A stretch of 64,000 nucleotides of DNA from CAYFVR01 sp046541515. Lineage in GTDB: Bacteria; Desulfobacterota; Desulfobacteria; Desulfobacterales; Desulfococcaceae. The notes beneath the pieces were generated by a model, which was not told the DNA's origin, did no database searches, and saw only the letters and a list, made by a program, of their open reading frames with translations. Position numbers and translations under genes: made by a program. Positions within the stretch are counted from its first letter, which is position 1, and every line of letters starts with the position of its first letter. Location: positions 1 to 64,000 of the forward strand of contig JBKHDD010000003.1 of assembly GCA_046541515.1 (NCBI GenBank). Direction: 5' to 3'. This document shows positions 52,024-60,178 of this stretch, piece after piece.

Positions 52024-52875
52024 ATGTTGCGCATTTCCGGTCTGACCAAACGCTACGCCACTGGCGATTTGGCGCTTCAATCCATCGATCTGACCGTCCC
52101 CGACGGACAGGTGATGGCCCTCATCGGTCCCTCCGGGGCCGGAAAATCGACCCTCATCCGTTGCATCAACCGGCTGGTGGAGCCCACCGAGGGCGCCGTT
52201 TTCCTCAACGACGTGGAAGTGAGCGCCCTGCCCCGCCGTTCCCTGCGCCGGACCCGGCGGAACATCGGGATGATCTTTCAGGAATACGCCCTGGTGGAGC
52301 GGCTGACGGTGATGGAGAACGTGCTCTCCGGCCGGCTGGGCTACGTGGGCTTTTGGCGGAGCTGGTTTCGCCGATTTCCGGCGACCGACGTGATCGAGGC
52401 GTTTCGCCTGCTGGAACGGGTGGGGCTGGACCACATGGTGGACAAGCGGGCCGACGAACTTTCCGGCGGGCAGCGGCAACGGGTGGGCATCTGCCGGGCG
52501 CTGATCCAGGATCCGGCCCTGTTGCTGGTGGACGAGCCCACCGCCTCCCTGGACCCCAAGACCTCCCGCCAAATCATGCGCCTGATCCGGGAACTGTGCG
52601 AGGAGCGGAACCTGAGCGCCATCATCAACATCCACGACGTGCAGCTCGCCCGGATGTTCGCGGAACGGGTGGTGGGGCTGCGCTTCGGGGAGATCGTCTA
52701 CGACGGCGCGCCGGATCGGCTCACCGCCGACGTGCTGACCGAAATTTACGGCGAGGAGGACTGGGAAACCACCATCGGCGCGGCCAAGGCCATCGACGAC
52801 GCGGCGGCGGAACCGGGGCCGCCGGAGGATTCGGCCCCGATTCCGGAGGAAAAGCGCATGGCGGGGCTGGCCTGA
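52024..52875 (+). CDS. phnC: Phosphonate-type ABC transporter ATP-binding protein
   Basis: The 283-residue ATPase has Walker A GPSGAGKST (about 37-45), the Q-loop in MIFQEYALVERLTV, the signature LSGGQRQR (about 146) and Walker B LLLVDEPTASLD (about 168). The FQEYALVERLTVMENVLSGRLGY-type region (quoted here only in part as MENVLSGRLGY) is typical of PhnC. The acidic and Pro-rich C-terminal tail is longer than usual. The stop lies two bases before the GTG of the first permease gene. Confidence 0.93.
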   Translation: MLRISGLTKRYATGDLALQSIDLTVPDGQVMALIGPSGAGKSTLIRCINRLVEPTEGAVFLNDVEVSALPRRSLRRTRRNIGMIFQEYALVERLTVMENVLSGRLGYVGFWRSWFRRFPATDVIEAFRLLERVGLDHMVDKRADELSGGQRQRVGICRALIQDPALLLVDEPTASLDPKTSRQIMRLIRELCEERNLSAIINIHDVQLARMFAERVVGLRFGEIVYDGAPDRLTADVLTEIYGEEDWETTIGAAKAIDDAAAEPGPPEDSAPIPEEKRMAGLA

Positions 52876-52876
52876 C

Positions 52877-53698
52877 GTGACCGCGATCCCGAGCGGAACC
52901 GCCGTTCCGAAAACCCGCCTTTGGCAAAAACCGCCCTTCATCGCCGACGCGAAAACGCGGTGGGGATTGGGGCTTGGCCTCGCCGTATACCTGGCCGCCG
53001 CCTTCGGCACCCTGGAGATCAACTGGGGCCGGGCCGTGGAAGGGCTGCCCCGGGGCCAACAATTCGTGACCGCCTTTTTCCCGCCGGATTTCACCTCCCG
53101 CTGGGGCGCCATCGCCGACGGCATCCTGGAAAGCGTCTGGATGGCGCTCACCGCCACCATGGCCGGCATCGCCATTTCCATCCCGGTGGGGCTCGGCGCG
53201 GCCCGAAACATCGCCCCGCCGCCGGTCTATCTGGTTTGCCGGGCGATTTTGTCGGTCTCCCGCAGCTTTCAGGAAGTGATTCTGGCCATTTTTTTCGTGA
53301 AGCTGTTCGGCTTCGGCCCCTTCGCCGGGTTCGTGACCCTCTCCCTGGCCACGGTGGGCTTTTTCGGCAAGTTGCTGGCCGAGGACATCGAAGACATGGA
53401 CCCGGTCCAGGCCGAGGCGGTGCGGGCCACCGGCGCCAACTGGTTTCAGTGGATCAACTACGGCGTCCAGCCCCAGGTAATGCCCCGGATGATCGGGCTG
53501 AGCCTCTACCGGCTGGACATCAACTTCCGGGAATCGGCGGTGGTGGGCATCGTGGGCGGGGGCGGAATCGGGGCCACGCTCAACACGGCCTTCGACCGGT
53601 ACGAATTCGACTCCGCCGCGGCGATTCTGCTGATCATCATCGCCATCGTGCTGGCGGTGGAATACAGCTCGGGCATCATTCGAAAGCGGGTGCAGTGA
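52877..53698 (+). CDS. phnE: Phosphonate-type ABC transporter permease 1
   Basis: The 273-residue membrane protein begins at GTG 52877, right behind phnC. It has about six membrane segments and the EAA-like coupling loop in EDMDPVQAEAVRATGANWFQ, which contacts the ATPase. The end region GGGGIGATLNTAFDRYEF is typical of PhnE. Its stop overlaps the next permease start by one base (TGATG), ensuring coupled translation. Confidence 0.92.
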   Translation: MTAIPSGTAVPKTRLWQKPPFIADAKTRWGLGLGLAVYLAAAFGTLEINWGRAVEGLPRGQQFVTAFFPPDFTSRWGAIADGILESVWMALTATMAGIAISIPVGLGAARNIAPPPVYLVCRAILSVSRSFQEVILAIFFVKLFGFGPFAGFVTLSLATVGFFGKLLAEDIEDMDPVQAEAVRATGANWFQWINYGVQPQVMPRMIGLSLYRLDINFRESAVVGIVGGGGIGATLNTAFDRYEFDSAAAILLIIIAIVLAVEYSSGIIRKRVQ

Positions 53699-54513
53699 TG
53701 GTGACGACCACGGCGAACGGAACAAGGGAATGGCGGCGGCGAAGCCCGGGGGAACAATGGACGTTTCGGGCCGGCTGGCTGGCCGCGGCGGCGATCTTCG
53801 CCTTTTGCTGGCGGTTCATATCCGAAAAGACGATCTGGATGTTCGTGCTGGACGCCCCGGAACAGGCCGCCGACTTGGCATACCGGATGATTCCGCCGAA
53901 CTGGAGCTACCTGCCGTCGCTTTGGAAGCCGCTCTGGGACACGATCAACATCGCCACTCTGGGAACGGTTCTCGCGATCATTCTGGCCGTGCCCACCGCC
54001 TTTTTCGCGGCCAGGAACACCACGCCCAGCGCGGTCTTCATCCGGCCGATGGCGCTGTTCGTCATCGTCTCGACCCGCTCCATCAACTCCCTGATCTGGG
54101 CGCTGATGCTGGTGACGATCCTGGGGCCGGGGGTGCTGGCGGGAATCATCGCCATCGGTCTGCGCTCCATCGGCTTCTGCGCCAAGCTGCTCTACGAGGC
54201 CATCGAGGAGATCGATCCGGCCCAGGTGGAGGCGGTCGCCGCGACCGGCGCCAATTCCGCCCAGGTGCTCGCCTACGGCATCGCGCCCCAGATCATGCCG
54301 GCCTTCGCGGGAATTTCCGTGTTCCGATGGGACATCAACATTCGGGAATCCACCGTGCTGGGCCTGGTGGGGGCGGGCGGCATCGGCCTTCAACTCAACG
54401 CCTCCATCATGGATCTGGCCTGGACCCGGGTCACGGTGATCCTGCTCATCATCATCGGCACGGTGGTGGTCAGCGAATGGGTCTCGGCGAAGGTGCGGCA
54501 CGCGATCATCTGA
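53698..54513 (+). CDS. phnE: Phosphonate-type ABC transporter permease 2
   Basis: The 271-residue paralog of the preceding permease has the same coupling loop (EEIDPAQVEAVAATGANSAQ) and the terminal GAGGIGLQLNASIMDL segment. Two different PhnE subunits with one PhnC and one PhnD indicate a heterodimeric channel. No terminator is obvious after the stop; transposase debris follows. Confidence 0.92.
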   Translation: MVTTTANGTREWRRRSPGEQWTFRAGWLAAAAIFAFCWRFISEKTIWMFVLDAPEQAADLAYRMIPPNWSYLPSLWKPLWDTINIATLGTVLAIILAVPTAFFAARNTTPSAVFIRPMALFVIVSTRSINSLIWALMLVTILGPGVLAGIIAIGLRSIGFCAKLLYEAIEEIDPAQVEAVAATGANSAQVLAYGIAPQIMPAFAGISVFRWDINIRESTVLGLVGAGGIGLQLNASIMDLAWTRVTVILLIIIGTVVVSEWVSAKVRHAII

Positions 54514-54769
54514 CTTCGGGCGGGGGCCGCCAAGACATTCCCCCCATCGTTCCCCGCTCCCCGTCGTTTTTCCCCTCCGGCTCGCGATTTGCCCCCCTTC
54601 GTCGGAGGCTCGCTTCGATTCGGGGTCGGCGGAAAGTCGCCGATTCCCGTGGAAACCGCCTTCAACGGTTTGCAGGCGATGGACCCCGAACACCGCAAAC
54701 CCTTCATTCAGCAAGAATCGCCGGGGCATGTCCATGGACGAGAAGGCGGGGGTCGATCCGTCCCGGGTC

Positions 54770-55268
54770 GATTACGTCATTTGGCGAGAAAGTGGCACAG
54801 AAGTACGCCCGAAAAATCATCAGACGCCATGGTCAAATCTCGCCTTCGCCCGACAAGGAGGAACGGAGCGGGACGGACTTTCAGACGGTGGACATCGACG
54901 GCCTGGAAAGCGATCAGATCCGATCGTTGGGGGTGAAAGCGTAGTTCTCAGCGCGATTCGGGAACTTGATCTGGACAAAACTCGATGAACTGGGCTTTGC
55001 CCGGCCTCGGACAGAGGCGGCCATCGGCGGCGGCGTGGCCCGACTGCCGCCGCCGGCTTCCGAGCGAGCGACCCGTTTGTGGCTGCAAAACGGCGCCTCT
55101 CTGAACGACTTGCCGGGCGCCGGTTTTCAGGCGCTTTCCGGGGATAGGGCGTACAATGTCTCCGACATGTTGCCCCGGAGGAAGGTTGCCATTGAACAAC
55201 ATCTTGCGGATCGGGAAAGAAATCTGTTCAATCTCGATGAAAAAATTCTTCTGTGCGAATTGACTTGA
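54770..55268 (+). pseudogene. Truncated, frameshifted IS1634-like transposase
   Basis: Plus-strand fragments TVDIDGLESDQIRSLG, VLSAIRELDLDKT and LDELGFARPRTEAAIGGGVA follow one another in different frames. They lead into a longer piece with PASERATRLWLQNGAS and HLADRERNLFNLDEKIL that ends in TGA at 55266. The order matches the N-terminal third of IS1634/IS4-group transposases. The catalytic part is missing. The preceding 250 bases after phnE and the following 440 bases hold no gene I can support. Confidence 0.65.
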
Positions 55269-55711
55269 TGAAAGACCCCGAAGCAAAATGCCATGAAACA
55301 CCCGAGAAACTGAGAAAACCGATTCCTTCCGACAAATTTTATTGGAAAACTTGAGGCGCCGGGCTCGCATCTCGCCCCGGTCATCCTTCTTGAGAATCTG
55401 AAAAGCGTTCTCCGAGGAACAAAAAAGGCAATCCTTGTGCCTTGCGAGTGCGGGATATCGGCGCTCGAAGGAACTGCAAAAAGCCTGAGTCATGCCTATA
55501 GGGTTCTCTCCCAGGAATTCGAGACGGATCGCCTCTCCCATGCGGGCCAAGTTTTTTGGAGATTTCCCAAGGGAAATGGGGGCCGCCGGAAAGTCTGCGC
55601 GGCCAATTGGCGAAATTCAAACAACTCCTCAAGAATATATTACGCTCATCGCATTTTTTGTTTCCAAAAAATTTTCATAGGAATTCGGGCATTGAAAAAA
55701 AAGGCTAAAGG

Positions 55712-55945
55712 ATGAAAACGGTCGTTCTTGAATTACGGTCTTTGGAAGAAACGCTGGCCGATTTGGCCGAGCGGATGGAAAGTGGGGAGGCGGATGAACG
55801 CGAGCGGATTAGTTCCACCCGCTCTCCCCCGCCGGAGGCCAGAAGCTCCGCCCCCGTTGTTTCGCCCGTCGGCGGCATTGGGTTGAAAAAGTGGAAGACA
55901 TGGCGTTTCCTCCGGATTCTCGAAAAGCCCGCCGCCGGGGAATGA
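55712..55945 (+). pseudogene. Fragment of a small HVO_A0114-like antitoxin/regulator gene
   Basis: The first 34 or so residues (MKTVVLELRSLEETLADLAE onward to RERIS) match the start of small winged-helix regulators of the HVO_A0114 type, which often act as antitoxins. The family continuation is then lost and replaced by unrelated Pro- and Ser-rich sequence, so the gene appears truncated by rearrangement. An upstream toxin gene is not recognisable. Confidence 0.5.
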
Positions 55946-56063
55946 ATCCCCGGCTCATCCCCAAAAGCGCCCCAAAGGGCCCTCGCTTCCTGAAATCGAT
56001 AAACCTTTGGGAGCCCGCTTTGGCGGGCTTTTCGGATTCGGCCCGGGGATTTTGTCCCCGGGC
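55935..56063. repeat. Cluster of three GC-rich hairpins
   Basis: CCGGGGAatgaaTCCCCGG (55935-55953) and GCCCGGGGAttttgTCCCCGGGC (56041-56063) share the GGGGA/TCCCC core. Between them GCCCGC / GCGGGC (56013-56028) is followed by TTTTC, a plausible plus-strand terminator. The arrangement separates the debris region from the convergent CoA-disulfide-reductase-like gene. Confidence 0.6.
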
Positions 56064-56105
56064 GCGGCATTGGAACGGTATTTTTGCAAAATTCCCAAAC
56101 GGGCC

Positions 56106-57809
56106 CTACATCCCCAAATAATCCAACTCGTAGGGCCAAGCCTCGTGCCCCCCTTCGATGAACCAAACGCGGTCGTATCCCGCCTGATTCAGAATCCGCT
56201 GGGCCTCGTACCCCCGCAGGCTGATTTTGCAGAAGGGAAACACGTCCACGTCCCGGGGCACCTCGTCCAAACGCTCCCGCAACTCGCCCAGAGGGATGTG
56301 GATGACCCGGTCGTAGGCCATCTTCAGCATTTTGTTCTCGTCCGGCTCCCGCACGTCCAGCAGCACCACGTCGCCGGCGTCCATGCGCGTTTTGGCCTCT
56401 GCCGGTTTGATGCAAGTCGCCAGACCGTCCAGTTTGTTGGACAACACCATGGCCGCCGCGGCGATGGGATCGATGGGCGGGCTGTAGGGCGGCGCGTAGG
56501 ACAGATCGATGTCCGCCAGCTCCTCAAGGGTGCCGCCGAAAAAAATGGTGCTGGCGGCCACATCCAGCCGTTTGGACACTTCGCCCATCCCGGCCGCCTG
56601 AACGCCGAGCACCTTCCGGTCCCGTTTCGAAGCCACCACCTTGATGAGCAGGTAGCGGGCGTTTTTCATGTAGTGGGGCCGGTCCGGCCCGCCCCAGATC
56701 ACCGTCTCCACGTCCAACCCCAACCGCCGAGCCTGGGTTTCGGTCAGCCCGGTGCGGCCCATGGTGAACTCGAACGCCTTCACCACGCCGGTGCCGGCAA
56801 TGCCGCGAAAGCTGGTGGGTCTTCCGGCGATGTGGTTGGCGATGGTCCGCCCGTGCTTGTTGGCCGTGGAGCCCAGGGGCGCGTACATGTAGCCGCCCGA
56901 CCCCTTGCCCACGTATTGGTTGACCACGCAGTCCCCGCCCGCGTAGATGTCCGGGTCGCTGGTCTGGCAAAACTCGTTGATGACGATGCCCCGTTCGCAC
57001 ATGAGGCCTGCGTCCCGGGCCAGTTGATCGTTGGGCCGGGTGCCCACGGCCAAAATCACCAGGTCGCTCTCGATGGTCCGCTGGTCGGTCTGAACGGAGA
57101 CCACCCGCTCTTCGTTTTCGTCGGGCAGCAACGCCTTGACCTGTTCGCCCAGGACGAATTCCACGTCGTTGTCTTCTTCCATGTGGATTTTGCCGTAGGC
57201 GGCAATGTCCGGGTCCAGCACGCCGGGCAGAATCTGGTTGGCCATTTCGACCACGGCGACGTCGAGCCCCTTGTTGATCAGCGCCTCGGCCATTTCGATC
57301 CCGATAAATCCCGCACCCACCAGCACCGCGTTTTGCAGGTTCTGGGCCTCGATTTCCCGAACCAGGCTGTCGGCGTCGTTGGGATGGGTCATGAACCAGA
57401 CGTTTTTGAGGTAGGTGCCGGGGATGGGCGGCCGGAAGGGATAGCCTCCGGTGGCCAAGACCAATTTGTCGTAGTCGAGGTCTTCCTCCCGTCCCTGGTC
57501 CAGGTATTTGACGCGGACCGTCTTGTTTTGGCGGTCGATGGAAATCGCCTCGGTCCGGTTGAACACCTTGAAGCCTTTGGTTTTGTCGAAAAATTCCGGC
57601 GTCCGGGGCAGCCCCACCTGGGTGTGGGTCAGGGCGTGAATGTTGGGGAATTCCCCCTCCACATAGTACGGCAGGCCGCACGCGCCGTAGGAGACCAATT
57701 CCCCTTTTTCAATCATGGCAATGTCGGCGTCCGGCATCAGACGTCGCAGGCGGGCGGCGGTTTTGGGGCCACAGGCCACGCCGCCGATGATGAGAACACG
57801 AAGCGACAT
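56106..57809 (-). CDS. CoA-disulfide-reductase/NADH-oxidase-like flavoprotein with rhodanese domain
   Basis: The 567-residue pyridine-nucleotide-disulfide oxidoreductase has the FAD fingerprint in VLIIGGVACGPKTAARLRR and a single redox cysteine Cys44 in SYGACGLPYY, typical of CoA-disulfide reductases and Npsr/polysulfide reductases. An NAD-binding GAGFIGIEMAEAL and a YAGGDC FAD end-motif follow. The C-terminal rhodanese domain (about 465-567) has active-site Cys527 in PFCKISLRG. It may reduce CoA persulfide or polysulfide to sulfide with NADH. The ATG at 57809 follows GGAAGG. Confidence 0.92.
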   Translation of the reverse strand: MSLRVLIIGGVACGPKTAARLRRLMPDADIAMIEKGELVSYGACGLPYYVEGEFPNIHALTHTQVGLPRTPEFFDKTKGFKVFNRTEAISIDRQNKTVRVKYLDQGREEDLDYDKLVLATGGYPFRPPIPGTYLKNVWFMTHPNDADSLVREIEAQNLQNAVLVGAGFIGIEMAEALINKGLDVAVVEMANQILPGVLDPDIAAYGKIHMEEDNDVEFVLGEQVKALLPDENEERVVSVQTDQRTIESDLVILAVGTRPNDQLARDAGLMCERGIVINEFCQTSDPDIYAGGDCVVNQYVGKGSGGYMYAPLGSTANKHGRTIANHIAGRPTSFRGIAGTGVVKAFEFTMGRTGLTETQARRLGLDVETVIWGGPDRPHYMKNARYLLIKVVASKRDRKVLGVQAAGMGEVSKRLDVAASTIFFGGTLEELADIDLSYAPPYSPPIDPIAAAAMVLSNKLDGLATCIKPAEAKTRMDAGDVVLLDVREPDENKMLKMAYDRVIHIPLGELRERLDEVPRDVDVFPFCKISLRGYEAQRILNQAGYDRVWFIEGGHEAWPYELDYLGM

Positions 57810-58468
57810 AAACGCCCTTCCTTTCTTCCCCGGGATCGGCCGTTTGCGCCGGCCGGGTGAACACGTAAATGGTGTGGATTTTTCCCATTTCGACGGGCCA
57901 AACATACCGGCCGGCCATCGGATTGTCAACATCAAGGCGGGGGAATCTGGGAATGATGAAATGAGAAAATTCAAATAAAAAGAGGAGCTGGGAATTCGGC
58001 GGAATGATTTTGAAAAAGGGGAAAGGCGGGATATTCAGATACATTTCCAAAAAATCTGGGCAGGACCAGGGTTTTTTACGACGGCGGAGCGCCTGCGGCC
58101 CATGGGCCCGGAAGGAGGAGGCGCCCGCATCTGTGGACAACAAAATTGTGTTAGGTTACCCGTTCCACGGAAATCCGCCACCATGTCCTTGAATTCCCGA
58201 GGATAATGCCGATTTGCAAGGGCCCTTGCCGCCCTGGATCCCCCATTACAAAACAGTGAAAACCAACAAAATTGTGGCGCAGGAAATTATCCGGCACAAA
58301 ATGGTTTCCATTTTTGGTCGGTTTAGGGCCGATCGAAGGAGGGCCCGAACCGGTTGAAAAGAATTATCTAATATAAATTTCAGTCAGTTAATCATCACAC
58401 GAAGATCGATGGCACGCCATATGCATTTGGAACAAATCAAACGAAATCAACCGTTGAAAGAGAAAACC
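57810..58468. other. Non-coding, relatively AT-rich intergenic stretch
   Basis: No gene is supported here. The sequence becomes clearly more AT-rich than its surroundings from about 58240 to 58500. It holds the promoter region of the divergent flavoprotein gene and presumably of the small gene at 58469, but no unambiguous promoter pair. Confidence 0.4.
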
Positions 58469-58660
58469 ATGAGCATCCTTAAAGTAAATCATCGAAACCA
58501 AAACCTTGAACTGGTTTCCAAAATCATGAACAGCGTGGCGATCAAATATGAATGCCGCGTCAAGTATAACCAGGAGTCGAACGCCCTGGACTTTTCCGGG
58601 GACGATCAACTCCGACGATTCATCGCGGAGGAAACCCTTGCCGTCCTCCGGGGTGCCTGA
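58469..58660 (+). CDS. Small AT-rich hypothetical gene (63 residues)
   Basis: The product begins MSILKVNHRNQNLE and is predicted helical with a basic first half and acidic second half; I recognise no family. An in-frame start at 58409 would add 20 residues. Support for it being a real gene is indirect: A/T-rich codons unlike its neighbours, AAAGAG just upstream, and a strong plus-strand terminator at 58798 with no other plus-strand gene to serve. It could be acquired DNA. Confidence 0.4.
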   Translation: MSILKVNHRNQNLELVSKIMNSVAIKYECRVKYNQESNALDFSGDDQLRRFIAEETLAVLRGA

Positions 58661-58661
58661 G

Positions 58662-58733
58662 CAGTACCGCAGCACCATGAAGCAACCCAGCAGTACGCAG
58701 TACCCGAAGCAACAAGCAATACCGTAGCAAGCC
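58662..58733 (+). repeat. Degenerate short tandem repeats
   Basis: Three imperfect units begin AGCAGTACCGCAGCACC, AGCAGTACGCAGTACCC and AGCAATACCGTAGCAA, with GAAGCAAC between them. They lie immediately after the stop of the small gene. Unit length varies from about 19 to 29 bases. Confidence 0.5.
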
Positions 58734-58797
58734 ATTGTTCTTCCCCAGAGTCCGGCCCTTCGGGGCCGGGCTCACAGCCTCATCCTCCCTTCGTGTG

Positions 58798-58830
58798 ACC
58801 GGGTCGGATCGTCCGACCCGGTTTTCACGT
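58798..58830 (+). terminator. Strong rho-independent terminator
   Basis: ACCGGGTCGGA / TCCGACCCGGT (58798-58808 and 58812-58822) is an 11-bp perfect stem with a 3-base loop followed by TTTC and, a few bases on, TTTT. The T-rich side is on the plus strand, so it ends a transcript coming from the left. On the minus strand it could stabilise the 3' end of the redoxin mRNA. Confidence 0.75.
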
Positions 58831-58857
58831 TTTAAGGCCGGAAAAACTCCCGCCCCG

Positions 58858-59391
58858 CTAACGCACTTCCAACAACCCGCCGACCAGATGGAAGGACTTC
58901 TTGCGTTCGCTTTTGACGAAGCGCACCAGGTTGATCACGTCCCGGCCGGTAAGGCGTCCGACGGACCCACTGCTGTACACGGCGGCCAGAATTTTCCCTC
59001 CGGGAAGAAGCAGAAACCCCGTGGCGTGGAGAAATCCCTTGCCCTCCTCGAAAAACGCGCCATAGCGCCGGGAAATTTCCTGGGCGTCCAGATCCGGGGC
59101 CACCGGAATCCGATGAATCCCCAGTTTGTCCGCCGTTTTCCGCACCTTTTCCGCCGGTTCGGCCGACCCAATCACCAGGCCGATGTTCTCTTCCTTCATG
59201 GACGAATAATGCGCATGGAAATCAGCCAACTGCTGATCGCAGAACGGTCACCATTCCCCTCGGATAAACTGCACAACCCCGAATCCGTCGCCGAAAAACT
59301 CCGGCAGACGGATGGATTCGCCGTCCAAGGTCGTCAGTTCGATCTCCGGAAAAGGGTCCTTGGTGTCCAATCGGTTTCCAAGTCGAGCCAT
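58858..59391 (-). CDS. AhpC/TSA-type redoxin with in-frame TGA at the active site, predicted selenoprotein
   Basis: From ATG 59391 (ribosome binding site GGAGGGG) the frame reads to TAG at 58858 as 177 residues if one TGA (59250-59248, codon 48) is translated. Upstream residues FPEIELTTLDGESIRL and GVVQFIRGEW, and downstream PFCDQQLADFHAHY, are those of AhpC/TSA-type redoxins. The TGA replaces the first cysteine of the W-C-P-F-C active site, giving Sec48-x-x-Cys51. A stem-loop begins 11 bases after the TGA. Such proteins reduce peroxides or disulfides with thioredoxin-type donors. A nonsense pseudogene is the alternative, but nothing else is damaged. Confidence 0.85.
59221..59250 (-). promoter_or_regulatory. 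Candidate SECIS element of the redoxin gene
   Basis: On the minus strand the TGA (59250-59248) is followed by ten bases, then ATCAGC-AGTTG-GCTGAT, a 6-bp perfect stem with a 5-base loop that starts 17 bases after the TGA. Bacterial SECIS hairpins recognised by SelB lie inside the coding region at this distance and carry G/U in the loop. Confidence 0.65.
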
Positions 59392-59477
59392 GGCCCCTCC
59401 ATTCATAGGGATGTCCGCCGTGGGTTGTTGTCATCGGCGGCGGGACCTTCCGGTCTCCGCGAGAGCGACGCCGGGTT

Positions 59478-59897
59478 TCACAAATTTTCCATGGGATAAT
59501 CGCCATTTTCCCAGGCCTTCCATCCGCCTTCCAGCACGTGCACCCGCTCAAAACCCTGGTTCATCATCTGCCGCGCCACACTGGCGCTGGTTTCTTCGTT
59601 CGGTCAGTCGCAGTACAAAACGATCATGCCTTTTTTCGCCAGATCGCCGGTCCAGTTTTCCAGTCGATTGGACCGGGCCAGCAAAGCGGTCCGAATTTTT
59701 CTTCCGGAAGACCGGCGCTGACCGTTCGAACGGACGTCGACCACCATCAGATCCGGCGCGCCCAGCAGGCCTTCCAGCTTGTCCGGTTCAATGCGCGAAA
59801 CCTCCTGCCCCAAGACGGGCGCGGCCATTCCGAAGACCAGCAAAGCCAACGCGAAACCAAACACGCCCAGGGGGCGCGAGGTGAAAAAACGGTTCAT
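59478..59897 (-). CDS. Exported rhodanese with in-frame TGA at the catalytic cysteine, predicted selenoprotein
   Basis: From ATG 59897 (ribosome binding site AAGGAGG, near perfect) the frame reads 139 residues to TGA 59478 if the TGA at codon 98 (59606-59604) is translated. Residues 1-30 are a signal peptide. The rest is one rhodanese domain: LMVVDVRS near 50, then GMIVLYCD, Sec98, PNEETSASVARQMM and VHVLEGGWKAW. In rhodaneses with a C-x-C-P-N-E loop the second cysteine is catalytic, and here that codon is TGA, leaving Cys96-x-Sec98. It would move sulfane sulfur or reduce it outside the cytoplasm. A hairpin follows the TGA. It lies 86 bases upstream of the redoxin. Confidence 0.87.
59573..59606 (-). 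promoter_or_regulatory. Candidate SECIS element of the rhodanese gene
   Basis: After the TGA (59606-59604) come 16 bases and then GCGCCA-GTG-TGGCGC, a perfect 6-bp stem closed by a GTG loop at 23-25 bases from the TGA. Position, in-coding location and loop G/U content fit bacterial SECIS elements. Confidence 0.7.
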
Positions 59898-60178
59898 GGA
59901 ACCTCCTTGGAAAACGAAGAAAACGTCCGCCCATGCCATCTCCAACCCCTCCCCTTTTCCGATGGAAAAGAGGCGAATCGGGGTTGGCCGAGCGGCGTCC
60001 GGAAATGGGAATCTCCGGGCGCGGCGCTCGAAACAAGGGACGGCGGACGTCGAGTTTTGCTCGGTGAAGAAAAATGGGAAAGCGGGCGGAGACAAAGGCG
60101 ACGTTCCCAACCCGCGGGGCCGGCAAGGAATTCGAAGTGGCCGGCCACTGAAGGAAAAAACGGGAATGAAGGGAAGAT

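Noticed and set aside
54948..55550. Minus-strand open frame over the transposase remnant
   Set aside because: It is antisense to recognisable IS1634-like sequence and has no family similarity or ribosome binding site.
58858..59897. Calling the redoxin and rhodanese genes nonsense pseudogenes
   Set aside because: Each has a single TGA exactly at the catalytic residue, no other damage, a strong ribosome binding site and a correctly placed hairpin. Selenocysteine explains all of this better.
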